A stretch of DNA of 49,238 bases from positions 1 to 49,238 of the forward strand of contig WRKM01000023.1 of assembly GCA_009778065.1 (NCBI GenBank). The letters run 5' to 3'. The position numbers were made by a program, and so were the translations under genes. Of this stretch, positions 25,988-35,125 are shown piece by piece. The notes under the pieces were generated by a model. It ran no database searches, was not told the DNA's origin, and saw only the letters and a program-made list of their open reading frames with translations. The stretch's first letter is position 1, and every line of letters starts with the position of its first letter. Source of the stretch: Oscillospiraceae bacterium (GTDB lineage: Bacteria; Bacillota; Clostridia; Oscillospirales; Ruminococcaceae).

Positions 25988-27097
25988 ATGGCTGACAGAA
26001 GAAAATTGTTTTTTACTAATGATACATACAATCACGCAAAGACCGACACTCTTTTCGTCCTCGCGATGAAGGAGAATGTTTCATTTCATACCAAGCATTG
26101 TCCGCAGTACAAGCGGATTCTTTCCGATTTTAATTTTGATATTAGCTCGGTTAATACTGTCGAGGACTTATATAAAATTCCGCCTCTGCCTGCGTCATAC
26201 TTGAAAAATCACACTATGCTAAGTAAGCCGTACAATAAATTGATTGTAAAGACAACCTCTTCGGGAACAGGCGGTAAAAAGACCTTAAGCGGGTTTGATA
26301 CAGGCTCGGGGCTTTGTGCCATGTCGATGCTGTTAAAAATATTTAAGTATAATAAGCTACTGTCGCTTCGCCGCACAAACTATATAATCCTCGGATATAA
26401 ACCGGATAAAAGTAATCAAACAGCTATGGCGAAGGCATTAAAGTGGGTGTCGGTGCTTGCACCGCCTGTCAAGATTGAATACGCATTGAAAATTAAAAAC
26501 GGCGAGTACAATATCGATGTAGACGGTATTATGGATGCGATTGTAAAGTTTTCAAAGCAGAACAAACCCGTGCGAATTATCGGTTTTCCTGCATATTTTA
26601 AGATGTTCCTTGAAGAATTAAACGAGCGAAATATTAAAATACATCTTCATAAAAACTCAAAAATTCTACTTGGGGGCGGGTGGAAATCCATGTTCGCAGA
26701 GGCGATTTCTAAGGACGAGCTGTTCGAGATGGCAAATGCCGCACTTGGAATCCAACGCCGGAATTTTAAAGACCAGTTCAGTACCGCCGAACACCCGACT
26801 CCGTACATCGCCTGTGAGAATCATCGATTTCACATTCCTGCTTTCAGCCGTGTGATTGTTCGTGATATTGATTCCTTAAGCCCTGTCGGAGAGGGGGTTC
26901 CGGGTATATTAAATCTAATCTCACCGCTATTGACATCTATGCCTTACGGGAGTATATTAACCGATGATATTGTTATAAAGAAAAACGATTGCGGGTGCGG
27001 AAATCCCGCTCCCTATTTTGAAATTATGGGCAGAGTCGGGCTTGCAAATGTGAAAACCTGTACGCAAGCGGCTTCGGATTTTCTGAAAAAAATATAG
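25988..27097 (+). CDS. luxE: LuxE-like acyl-protein synthetase
   Basis: 369 residues of the LuxE / adenylate-forming acyl-protein synthetase family, which activates a fatty or other acyl group with ATP and hands it to a partner acyl reductase. The AMP-binding motif TTSSGTGGKKTLSG is at about 88-101; IIGFPAYFKMF, LGGGWKSM and the late DDIVIKKNDCGCGNPAPYFE motif with ASDFLKKI at the end follow the family order. The partner LuxC-like reductase is encoded 6.4 kb downstream, and a duplicated junction suggests they were once adjacent. No luciferase (luxAB) genes are seen, so the product is presumably an aldehyde or other reduced acyl compound of unknown use. GGAAGGG lies about 7 nt before the ATG. 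Confidence 0.88.
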   Translation: MADRRKLFFTNDTYNHAKTDTLFVLAMKENVSFHTKHCPQYKRILSDFNFDISSVNTVEDLYKIPPLPASYLKNHTMLSKPYNKLIVKTTSSGTGGKKTLSGFDTGSGLCAMSMLLKIFKYNKLLSLRRTNYIILGYKPDKSNQTAMAKALKWVSVLAPPVKIEYALKIKNGEYNIDVDGIMDAIVKFSKQNKPVRIIGFPAYFKMFLEELNERNIKIHLHKNSKILLGGGWKSMFAEAISKDELFEMANAALGIQRRNFKDQFSTAEHPTPYIACENHRFHIPAFSRVIVRDIDSLSPVGEGVPGILNLISPLLTSMPYGSILTDDIVIKKNDCGCGNPAPYFEIMGRVGLANVKTCTQAASDFLKKI

Positions 27098-27112
27098 GTT
27101 ACATTATGAATT
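27084..27112 (+). repeat. Junction repeat copy 1 (luxE end plus luxC-like start)
   Basis: These 29 bp cover the last luxE codons (Lys-Lys-Ile-stop), the spacer GGTTACATT, and an ATGAATT that resembles the luxC start but is stopped at once by TAA. They match 33490-33518 at 27 of 29 positions. Confidence 0.85.
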
Positions 27113-27162
27113 AAACAACCCCAAAACATATAATTTGTAATAAAATTGTAACCTGCCTGTTA

Positions 27163-27191
27163 TTGATTTGTTACTATTTGTTTGATATAAT
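27163..27191 (+). promoter_or_regulatory. Promoter of the alpha-2-macroglobulin-like gene
   Basis: TTGATT (27163-27168), 17 bp, TATAAT (27186-27191) with an extended TG before it. A dyad AGGTTACA (27096-27103) / TGTAACCT (27147-27154) lies upstream, across the luxE stop. Confidence 0.75.
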
Positions 27192-27254
27192 ATTAATATG
27201 GTAATTTATTCCAAATAAAACAGGGCTTAAAAAAGGGCTCTAAGGGGTGGCGTG

Positions 27255-30200
27255 ATGAAAAATTTAATCGGGAGCGTTAAAAAAATCACAGCAAAGCTAA
27301 TCGGCGGTGTTAAGAAGACTGCAAAAAAACTAATCGGAAGCGTTAAGAAAAAGCCCGCTGTTTGGGGATTAAGTACAGCGGCGGCTTTGGCTGTCTGCGT
27401 TTTTGCGTTTATTGCCGTCGATTTATTGAACGACGGTGATAACACCATAGCCCCTCCCGAAATTGAACAGCCTGTAATTACGACAGAGCCATCCCCGCCC
27501 GTCACAATGCCGCGACCCCATGAGGAGCCGCCGCCCTCTGAACCGACAGAAATAGTTTTGCATTACGGGCGGGATGAAATACCCGACATATCTTCTTTTC
27601 TCACCTCGGTTTCTGCAAGCAAGACTGTAGGCAGAGTTGTAGCAACCGATTCCGAATTTAATATAACCACCGCTCACGACATAACTATTGATGAGTTAAA
27701 AAGCAGATTAGTCTTAGAATATGCGGCGGCTTCAAATTTTTTAGACTTTGAGCTGTCAAGAAGCTCAGAAGCCGCGAAGAATAATTTTGTGCTGAAAAGT
27801 AATAGCTTATTGCCGGACGGGGAAATAATACGTTTGGCGTTACTTGACGACGACGGCACAGTCGAAAGACGCTGGACTTTTCAAACCGCACCGATTTTCA
27901 GAATCACATCGACCCACCCTCGCGACGAGGCAACTCACGTCCCCGTCGACAGCGGTATTGAAATATATTTCACAACTGATGTAAACATTGAAGCTATGAA
28001 GGATTATTTCACCATGACCGATACAAAAGGTGACGAAATTGACGGAGAATTTCAGCGTTACAGAAATACTGTTGTTTTTGTACCGACTCGTGGCTTGAAA
28101 GTTGATGCCGCGTACATAGTTACTTTAAAAGAAGGGCTACCCTCGGAGGATGGCTTAATCTTAGAGGAAGGGGTAAATTTCACATTTGAAACATCAAAAG
28201 ACTCCAAAGGTTTCTTCTTTTATAAAACAGGCGGTATCACCGAAACCTTTTTGCCGGGCGACCCTGCCGTCCTTGAACTGCGTTGTTCTACAGAGCTTCA
28301 AAAATTAGATTACGAAATTAAATTATTTCAATTTGACAACTCTGACATTTACCGCGAAAAATTAAATGAATATATAGATAATAATAAATGGTATAAAGAA
28401 CATGAATTTGATGTTTCGGGACTTAGGGAAGTTTATTCATCAACCGAAAAACTCATACAAGCCGACGATAAGTCATATTCATATTGGACACCTTCATTTT
28501 TACTTTTACCCGAAAACCTTTCGCCCGGATTTTACATAGCAGAGGTGAAAACCACACGCAGTAACACTGAATATAAAACACAGAAATTAATACAAATTAG
28601 CCCTATTTCGGTATACTCGTCAAGACTGCCGAATGAATCGTTGTTTTTTATTAATGACACAAGCACAGGTCTTGCCGCACAAAATGCAGGGGTCGGAATA
28701 ACCATAGACGGTAAGCGTTTTTCGGCACAAACAAACGCTGAAGGCATCGCGAACGTCAATGTCGCCTCCGAAAAAAGCGGCAGGGGTATACTCGAAATCG
28801 AATACGGCGGAAGCTTATATCTTGATTTATTCGATTGCCGTGAGCAAGTCGAACGCACCCCCGAAGAAAATTACTTCCTACACCTTTATACCGACCGTGA
28901 AACCTACAAAACCACCGATGATATATACATTTGGGGAGTGATAATACCGCGTGAAAAAGGCATTTCTCTTCCTACGGACTTATACTTGCAAGCAGGTGAG
29001 GAGACCGAAAATGTTCGGACTCCTATAACCCTACGCCCCGACGGGACTTTTACCTCTCATATTAAGCTCACCGACTATATGGAAGCATGGTCTTATTCCA
29101 TAACTCTTATGTCGGGTGATGAGCGTATGGCACGCAAAAATATATCCATAAAAGACTATGAAAATCCTTTATATGTCTTCGATACAAATGTGCCTTTTTA
29201 CGCATGGATGCCGCATAAAGAACCCATAACGCTAAGCCTTACCGCAAGCTTTTATGAAGGTACACCCGCAAAAGACATAAATTTTGAAGTCGCGGAGGAT
29301 AAGCTTGTAACAGACGAGAACGGTTTTGCCGAGACAACAGTACTCAGAAATAATTCAACAAACACATGGCGACCACAAGTGTATAATCCCGTCTATGTTT
29401 TGACGGGTACAGAAAATATGTATCAACGCAAAACCGAAAGGATTTACGAATTGTACAGGGATGTCATGCTTGAATCTGATTACAGCGCCGATGAAGGCAG
29501 AGGAACGCTGAATATTGTAACTTCTATGGTTGACCCGACTAACTTTCTGCCGATTGAACCCAAAGATACGAGTAGTTATTACGGGTTAAATTATAACAGC
29601 TACCGTGATTATCGGTATGATGATTGGTATGGCGGTTATTATTACAGTGATTATTATTACAGCGATTATTACTATTACGATTATCATTACGGTTATATCA
29701 ACTATGATTTCAACGAGATTTTAAGAGGCGAGGCGGTTGATGTAAAAGTAACGGGAGAGCTTACACGGCACTGGAGCGAAAAAATATCCGAAGGCAGTTA
29801 TTATAATTTTATCGAAAAGAAAAACGTGCAAACATACAGATATGAGAGCAGGTCAGCAAAAGTCGGCACATATGAAATAAATACATCGGACGGTAAAGGC
29901 GCATTTGAAAATCTGCCTGTCGGTATTGAAGGCAGTTCATATAAAATGATATTAACATGGACTGATACATATGGGCAACCGGTAGAGCAAACAATCTGGC
30001 TGTATCAAAGGAGCGAATATTATTATTACGACAGGGACACATCACTGCATAATTACGGACTCAGTACAGATTCGCGGAACTTTACCGAAGATGAAACAAA
30101 AACTTTTAAACTTATTGACAATGGCGATGACGTAACAAACATACCCCCAAACGCCAAGATTTTTATGGCGGTCAGCGGCTCTGAATTTATCACTGTAACA

Positions 30201-32465
30201 AGTTTTGATTCAGATACGTTCACTCACACCATGACCGACTCTTATGTCCCCAATGTCTATATCAGCGGCGCGTACTTTGACGGCAGACATATCTTCCCCC
30301 TTGCGGTGAATCAATACACGTTTGACAGTAGCGATAGAGAAATAACAGTAGGAATAACCGCCGACAAAGACAAATATCGCCCTTCTGAAAATGCAATAAT
30401 TACAGTAACCGCAAAAGATATAAACGGTAGAAATGTCACCGGGGCGCGGGTTCATTTGAGCGTGGTTGACGAAGCGGCGTTTGCTATTAATGACCAGCGT
30501 ATAAATACACTGCGTATGCTCTACGCCTACATAGGAGTGCCGACTGTTCGTTCTTATCACAGTTATGTACAGCACTCGTTGTTCGGTCAATCGCCGGGCG
30601 AAATGGGCGGTGGAGGTGACAGTGATACACCTGTTCGCCGCGACTTCAAGGATAATGCCGCATTTTTGTCGGGGACAACCGACTCAAGCGGCAGGGCTGT
30701 ATTTAATGTCGCTCTGCCCGATAACCTTACGGCATGGCGATTAACGGCGCAAGTTATCGGCGATGACATCAACGGAACATTATGCGCAGGGAACACAAAA
30801 GAACCGCTCATTGTAACTATACCTTTTTTCCTGACGGTTAATTCACTACCTGCTTTTATTGTCGGTGACGATATAAGCGTAAGTGTCAGACTTAACGGAA
30901 TCGCTTTTAATAACTCAGAAGATTCCGAAAAACCGCTCATAACGGGAAGGCTCACAGGAGAAGATGTAGATATAACAACGACCTCATATTCAAACGGTTC
31001 ACTCAACTTCGGGAAATTGCCCGAAGGCTCGTATACTTTGCTTGTGAGAGCAAGTGACGGAACTAATTCCGATGCGATTGAGCTTCCGCTTGAAATTGTG
31101 TCAAGTCTGCTCGAAACGCCGATTTCTCGCTCTTTCAGTCTTAATGACGGCTTAGAAGCATTAAACCCGCTCCGCTATCCGGTATCGCTCAGATTCTATG
31201 ACAATCGCAATTGTTTTTATACCGATATGACAGACTATCTTTTTAGTAACTGGAGTTCGCGAACCGATTCGAGGGTGGCAAGAGCCTATGCAATGTTACA
31301 ACTCGAAAATATAGACGAGGATTATTACTCCCTGTTGTTGAAAGATGTTACATCAAGCGGCTCACTTGTAAGGCTTCTTCCCCACGGCGACGGAGATTTA
31401 ACGCTTACCGCGCTTCTGTGCGTTTCCGCACCCGATGTTATTAACAAAGGAGCAGTAACTGCAAGCTTCAATAATATAATAACCGAAAAAGGCTCGGTAC
31501 GAAGAACGGCGGAAGAAATCACCACTGCATATTTAGGGCTTGCGGCTTTGGGAGAGCCTGTGCTTCTTGATATAATAGGGCTTTTAGATGAGCCTAATGG
31601 ATTAAAAGATGATGATAAATTAAGGCTTTGCGCCGCCCTTGCTCTTCTTGGCGATGAATATAACGCGCTTCGCCATTATCTCGAAATAACTGAAAATAAC
31701 TTCGCTCATGTACGAATTATATCAAGCGATGAAATGACAATCAAGGTAAGCGACGACCGTCATACCGCTCTTGCACTTTTAACAGCAGGGACGTTGAATC
31801 TGCCCGAAGCTGAGGGAATGGCGAAATATCTGATGGCGCAAAAACTGACAGACCAGACATTTGTTTTAGAAATAATGAATTATATCAAGCATTATAACGG
31901 CGTTGTAGCCGAGCCTGCCGAGTTTAGCTATACACTTTTCGGCGAAACGCAGACAGTTTCGCTTAATCGCGGGTGGGGACGAACCATCAAGTTCGGGAAA
32001 GAACAGCTTGAAAATGTCACCTTTGAAGTATTAACAGGCGATGTCGGCGTGCGTGCATTTTATACCGGCACAGTATCCGAAATGCAAGAAGAACCAACGC
32101 TTAGTGTGGAAAAAACCTACCGACTTTTAGAAGGTACCGAGTGGGTACCGGGTGCGTTGGTGAGAGTTACAATAACGATTAAGGACCCTCCGCGCTACAG
32201 AAGCTACAGCATAGAGGACGTAATACCGTCGGGTGCGCGTTATGTCGGCAGAGACGGTGCTAACACCGGTTGGCTTTGGAATCGCTCATTACAACGAGTC
32301 AGCGGGAATATATGCTTTTGTTCATATTGCTATTCCCGTAATCGCTATTTCACCTATGAGATTCGACTAACCGCATCGGGAGAATTTATAACAGAAAGTG
32401 CGGTAGCGCGGAACAGTAACGAGCTTTGGGGCATGAGCGAGCGGGGAGTTATGATAATAGAATGA
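27255..32465 (+). CDS. Bacterial alpha-2-macroglobulin-like protein without a visible thioester
   Basis: 1736 residues. N-terminal membrane anchor near 37-57 (LSTAAALAVCVFAFIAVDLL) after a Lys-rich tail with three KLIG/NLIGSVKK repeats; a Pro/Glu linker; a Big_5-type Ig domain (about 205-310); then the MG-type beta domains. The A2M signature is clear near 1125-1175 (PVRRDFKDNAAFLSG, then RAVFNVALPDNLTAWRLTAQ), and the C-terminus (IPSGARYVGRDG, then RYFTYEIRLTASGEF) matches the receptor-like domain. The usual CxEQ thioester is not seen at its expected place, so it cannot trap proteases covalently. A Tyr/Asp-rich segment of about 45 residues sits at 775-820. A2M proteins act in the cell envelope as protease traps. 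Its stop overlaps the next start (ATGA), so the two genes are coupled. Confidence 0.88.
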   Translation: MKNLIGSVKKITAKLIGGVKKTAKKLIGSVKKKPAVWGLSTAAALAVCVFAFIAVDLLNDGDNTIAPPEIEQPVITTEPSPPVTMPRPHEEPPPSEPTEIVLHYGRDEIPDISSFLTSVSASKTVGRVVATDSEFNITTAHDITIDELKSRLVLEYAAASNFLDFELSRSSEAAKNNFVLKSNSLLPDGEIIRLALLDDDGTVERRWTFQTAPIFRITSTHPRDEATHVPVDSGIEIYFTTDVNIEAMKDYFTMTDTKGDEIDGEFQRYRNTVVFVPTRGLKVDAAYIVTLKEGLPSEDGLILEEGVNFTFETSKDSKGFFFYKTGGITETFLPGDPAVLELRCSTELQKLDYEIKLFQFDNSDIYREKLNEYIDNNKWYKEHEFDVSGLREVYSSTEKLIQADDKSYSYWTPSFLLLPENLSPGFYIAEVKTTRSNTEYKTQKLIQISPISVYSSRLPNESLFFINDTSTGLAAQNAGVGITIDGKRFSAQTNAEGIANVNVASEKSGRGILEIEYGGSLYLDLFDCREQVERTPEENYFLHLYTDRETYKTTDDIYIWGVIIPREKGISLPTDLYLQAGEETENVRTPITLRPDGTFTSHIKLTDYMEAWSYSITLMSGDERMARKNISIKDYENPLYVFDTNVPFYAWMPHKEPITLSLTASFYEGTPAKDINFEVAEDKLVTDENGFAETTVLRNNSTNTWRPQVYNPVYVLTGTENMYQRKTERIYELYRDVMLESDYSADEGRGTLNIVTSMVDPTNFLPIEPKDTSSYYGLNYNSYRDYRYDDWYGGYYYSDYYYSDYYYYDYHYGYINYDFNEILRGEAVDVKVTGELTRHWSEKISEGSYYNFIEKKNVQTYRYESRSAKVGTYEINTSDGKGAFENLPVGIEGSSYKMILTWTDTYGQPVEQTIWLYQRSEYYYYDRDTSLHNYGLSTDSRNFTEDETKTFKLIDNGDDVTNIPPNAKIFMAVSGSEFITVTSFDSDTFTHTMTDSYVPNVYISGAYFDGRHIFPLAVNQYTFDSSDREITVGITADKDKYRPSENAIITVTAKDINGRNVTGARVHLSVVDEAAFAINDQRINTLRMLYAYIGVPTVRSYHSYVQHSLFGQSPGEMGGGGDSDTPVRRDFKDNAAFLSGTTDSSGRAVFNVALPDNLTAWRLTAQVIGDDINGTLCAGNTKEPLIVTIPFFLTVNSLPAFIVGDDISVSVRLNGIAFNNSEDSEKPLITGRLTGEDVDITTTSYSNGSLNFGKLPEGSYTLLVRASDGTNSDAIELPLEIVSSLLETPISRSFSLNDGLEALNPLRYPVSLRFYDNRNCFYTDMTDYLFSNWSSRTDSRVARAYAMLQLENIDEDYYSLLLKDVTSSGSLVRLLPHGDGDLTLTALLCVSAPDVINKGAVTASFNNIITEKGSVRRTAEEITTAYLGLAALGEPVLLDIIGLLDEPNGLKDDDKLRLCAALALLGDEYNALRHYLEITENNFAHVRIISSDEMTIKVSDDRHTALALLTAGTLNLPEAEGMAKYLMAQKLTDQTFVLEIMNYIKHYNGVVAEPAEFSYTLFGETQTVSLNRGWGRTIKFGKEQLENVTFEVLTGDVGVRAFYTGTVSEMQEEPTLSVEKTYRLLEGTEWVPGALVRVTITIKDPPRYRSYSIEDVIPSGARYVGRDGANTGWLWNRSLQRVSGNICFCSYCYSRNRYFTYEIRLTASGEFITESAVARNSNELWGMSERGVMIIE

Positions 32466-33466
32466 AAAAAATAATCTTAGGTTTTACGCTTTTGCTGTTG
32501 TTGTCGGTAACACTCGGCGGGTGCGGCGATGCTCGTGAATCAATGACATATGAGCAACCCCAAATACCGGAAATAACCTCGCCCGTCCCGCAAACCGCCG
32601 AACACACGCCCGAAAAAATACCCGCAGAAACACCGGAAAATACGCCGCAGACTTACGTTAATTCGCGCCTGTTGGAGTGCCTTTTTCATGAGCAAAAAGA
32701 TTTCGACATATACGTTTCACAAGCCCAAATATATGAAATATACGAAACAAACTCCGCTATAAAAAGCGGAGTTGTACCTCATCACCTTCTTGCGGGGCGA
32801 ATGATTGCGAGTTTTTTCAAAACAGCGGCATTGACTTCCCCCGACACGGAAACGGTTATAATAGTCGCCCCGATTCATGAGGCTAAGGGAACAGTCGCCG
32901 CTACTTCTTATTCAAGCTGGGCGACGCCGTATGGGGTTTTGTATAACGAGCAGGGATTCACGGAGCGGCTTGCGGACGAACTGTCTGCGAATATTTGCGA
33001 GTTCACCGCGGAAAACGACCACTCTGTTTCAGCTCTCATACCTTTTGTGAAGTATTATTTTCCCGATGTAACCGTGGCTTATGTCCTTGTTGAAGCAAAT
33101 GCGGCAGACGATTTTCCTGAAAAAGCCGCCTCGTTATTTGCCGAATTTGCAAAAGAAAAGAACTGCCTGTTCGTGTTTTCTGTTGACTTCTCCCACTATT
33201 TAGGACCGGGGCAAATAGGCGACAGAGATAACGAAACCCGCAAAGCCATAATCGAAGACGACAGAGCCGCCATCGCGCGTATGACAAACGCCAACATCGA
33301 TTCACCCAAGGCAATACTCACGTTCCTCGGTTTAAACTCTTTGTCGGAGCTTACCCTGCACGAACTCGAACACTCAAACTCACTTGAAATCTCCGGTATA
33401 GCCTTCCCGCATCCTACATACAACGAAGGCTTGACAAGCTATTTCGTCTGGGCGGGTACAAAGTAA
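32462..33466 (+). CDS. MEMO-family (AmmeMemoRadiSam B-like) lipoprotein
   Basis: 334 residues from the ATG at 32462, which overlaps the upstream stop by 4 bp. A lipoprotein signal ends at VTLGGC (Cys 20 region), unusual for this family, whose members are mostly cytoplasmic. The MEMO fold motifs are present in order: GVVPHHLLAGRM, IIVAPIHEAKG, SSWATPYGVL, NDHSVSALIPFVKYYFP, and SVDFSHYLGPGQ. The His residues in PHH, DHS and SHY are those expected to hold metal. The AmmeMemoRadiSam partners (AMMECR1 and the radical-SAM enzyme) are not nearby. Co-translation with the A2M-like gene suggests a joint extracytoplasmic role, possibly in protein or small-molecule modification; that is inference. Confidence 0.88.
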   Translation: MKKIILGFTLLLLLSVTLGGCGDARESMTYEQPQIPEITSPVPQTAEHTPEKIPAETPENTPQTYVNSRLLECLFHEQKDFDIYVSQAQIYEIYETNSAIKSGVVPHHLLAGRMIASFFKTAALTSPDTETVIIVAPIHEAKGTVAATSYSSWATPYGVLYNEQGFTERLADELSANICEFTAENDHSVSALIPFVKYYFPDVTVAYVLVEANAADDFPEKAASLFAEFAKEKNCLFVFSVDFSHYLGPGQIGDRDNETRKAIIEDDRAAIARMTNANIDSPKAILTFLGLNSLSELTLHELEHSNSLEISGIAFPHPTYNEGLTSYFVWAGTK

Positions 33467-33489
33467 TTCCCCGCAAAAAAGGGGGGGTA

Positions 33490-33518
33490 TGAAAAATATA
33501 TAGGTGACATTATGAATT
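33490..33518 (+). repeat. Junction repeat copy 2 (luxE-like end plus luxC start)
   Basis: 27 of 29 bases match 27084-27112. Here the luxC ATG at 33512 is intact, while the part before it still reads as the last luxE codons (Lys-Asn-Ile-stop) with no gene attached. It supplies the AGGTGA ribosome site of luxC. Confidence 0.85.
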
Positions 33519-34807
33519 TAGTAAACGGAAAAGTAATTAACAGCGAAGAATGTGAGCGTGTGCTGGAAAACATCGACGAAATGCTGATTTCAACACTACG
33601 AAAAACACCGCTTGATGTTGAAAAAGTAATTCATGCCTGTGACTGCATGGTTCAAAATGCAGAACAACTTGATATAATAAAAAAGTTACCGGAACTCGGA
33701 ATAAGCCCTGTTTTAACGAGCATGTATATCGGGCAGGTTAAGTCCATGCTCGGCGCAGATGCTATTAAGCGGCGACTTAAAATCGAGTTGGGTGAAAATT
33801 ATAATAAGCCGCAAGAATTAGTCTATGCACACAGCGGAGCGAAAGCCGCTCAAACACTCGCACCGCTCGGCGTATTATTTCACATCACAGCCGGAAACGT
33901 GGACGGACTGCCGTTTATAAGCCTGCTTGACGGTTTATTCACAGGGAATATTAATATCGTGAAATTGCCGAAGCAAGAGGGCGGTATAACCGTTTCTTTG
34001 CTTTTAGAACTGTTCAAAATCGCACCCGAATTACAGGAATACGTATATGTGTTTGACTATTCATCGAAGGATTTACACGCTATGCGAAAACTTGCGAAGG
34101 TTGCAAATGCGATAGTCGTATGGGGCGGTGATGAAGCCGTCAGTGCGGTTCGGCGGCTTGCAGAGCCTAACACGAAAATCATCGAGTGGGGGCATAAAAT
34201 CTCATTTGCTTATGTCACGAAAAGCGGTGCGAAAAACACGACCTTACTCGAAAAGCTGGCAATGAATATTTGTCTTACAAATCAGCTTTTTTGCAGTTCA
34301 TGTCAAGGAATTTTTATTGACACCGATAATATGGATGAGGTATATAAGTTCTGCGAGGAATTTTTAGCTATCCTTGAGCGTATTTCTGCGGTTCATCCGT
34401 TCGCATTTGATGAAGCGGCGATGATTTTCATAAAAGCAGGAGCTACCTTGCAGTTTTACCATGAACGGATTGAAAGAAGTGAAAACAAGGTGTTTAAGGG
34501 AAACGATTGCAGTGTTACCGCCTGCCGAGACAGTAAATTAGAGCCTTCTATGCAGTATCGTAATGTTTGGGTAAAACCGCTCAACCGTGACGATATAATT
34601 AACCTGCGCGGCTATAAGAATTATTTGCAAACCGCGGCATTGATTTGTTCTGATGATGAATACACCGAATTAGCCGAAAAGCTGATTCGCGCAGGAATTA
34701 TTAAAGTCTCAGACGGCTTTGAAATGTCGAGCTACGCACTCGGCGAAGGGCATGACGGCGAATTTACGCTTAGGTGTTATACAAGGGTTGTATCAGTACA
34801 GAATTAA
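33512..34807 (+). CDS. luxC: LuxC-like acyl-CoA/acyl-protein reductase
   Basis: 431 residues of the LuxC family of NADPH-dependent acyl reductases (aldehyde dehydrogenase fold). Motifs: APLGVLFHITAGNVDGLPF (nucleotide-binding region), VKLPKQEGG, NAIVVWGGDEAVSAVR, and the catalytic region CLTNQLFCSSCQGIF, in which C261 aligns with the acyl-accepting Cys of the LuxC CSS motif. The late segment SDGFEMSSYALGEGHDGEF is also typical. It should reduce the acyl group activated by the LuxE-like protein. The ATG at 33512 is inside junction repeat 2. The gap after it (34808-34854) holds nothing I can identify. Confidence 0.9.
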   Translation: MNLVNGKVINSEECERVLENIDEMLISTLRKTPLDVEKVIHACDCMVQNAEQLDIIKKLPELGISPVLTSMYIGQVKSMLGADAIKRRLKIELGENYNKPQELVYAHSGAKAAQTLAPLGVLFHITAGNVDGLPFISLLDGLFTGNINIVKLPKQEGGITVSLLLELFKIAPELQEYVYVFDYSSKDLHAMRKLAKVANAIVVWGGDEAVSAVRRLAEPNTKIIEWGHKISFAYVTKSGAKNTTLLEKLAMNICLTNQLFCSSCQGIFIDTDNMDEVYKFCEEFLAILERISAVHPFAFDEAAMIFIKAGATLQFYHERIERSENKVFKGNDCSVTACRDSKLEPSMQYRNVWVKPLNRDDIINLRGYKNYLQTAALICSDDEYTELAEKLIRAGIIKVSDGFEMSSYALGEGHDGEFTLRCYTRVVSVQN

Positions 34808-34854
34808 AATAATTTACGAAATTACAAAAATTTCCCGGATTCAGCGATTTTTAG

Positions 34855-34883
34855 TTGACAATCTTAAAAAAATCGTGTATACT
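34855..34883 (+). promoter_or_regulatory. Promoter of the tRNA-Ser transcript
   Basis: TTGACA (34855-34860), 17 bp, TATACT (34878-34883). Transcription would start near 34890, cover the tRNA-like remnant and then the tRNA. Confidence 0.8.
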
Positions 34884-34916
34884 GACTAAGGTGGTTTAAA
34901 TATACAGTACGCAAGC

Positions 34917-34958
34917 GTATAGAAGTAGTTATAACGAGTTAGGCTTCAAATCGCGTTA
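34917..34958 (+). pseudogene. Decayed tRNA-Ser-like copy
   Basis: 42 nt align without gaps to the D-arm and anticodon-arm part of the tRNA-Ser downstream (34993-35034), 32 identical. Here the anticodon stem no longer pairs (TTAGG against TCGCG) and no T-arm or acceptor stem follows, so it is not a working tRNA. In the 7-base anticodon-loop position it reads CTTCAAA, whose middle triplet would be TCA. It may be an old tandem duplicate or the trace of an integration event. Confidence 0.5.
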
Positions 34959-34986
34959 TTGTGCATAGCAAATGAATATTTTTTGT

Positions 34987-35074
34987 GGAGAAGTATCGAA
35001 GTGGTCATAACGAGCTCGACTCGAAATCGAGTTGACGGTAAAACGTCACGTGGGTTCGAATCCCACCTTCTCCG
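34987..35074 (+). tRNA. tRNA-Ser(CGA)
   Basis: An 88-nt class II tRNA. Acceptor GGAGAAG (34987-34993) pairs with CTTCTCC (35067-35073), discriminator G. Anticodon stem CTCGA/TCGAG with loop CTCGAAA gives anticodon CGA (codon UCG). A long variable arm (TTGACGG..CGTCA) and the T-loop GGTTCGAATCC confirm serine. No CCA is encoded. Confidence 0.97.
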
Positions 35075-35086
35075 GCGAATTGTGTC

Positions 35087-35125
35087 AAATCCGAACTCTG
35101 CCTTGTCGGCGATGGGTTCGGGTTT
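35087..35125 (+). terminator. Terminator of the tRNA transcript
   Basis: AAATCCGAAC (35087-35096) pairs with GTTCGGGTTT (35116-35125) with one T-G wobble, followed by a T-rich stretch. I see no gene between 35126 and the promoter at 35309. Confidence 0.75.

Noticed and set aside
34917-34958. Selenocysteine or UGA-suppressor tRNA suggested by the TCA in the anticodon position
   Set aside because: The anticodon stem is unpaired and the acceptor and T arms are absent; it is better read as a decayed tRNA-Ser copy.
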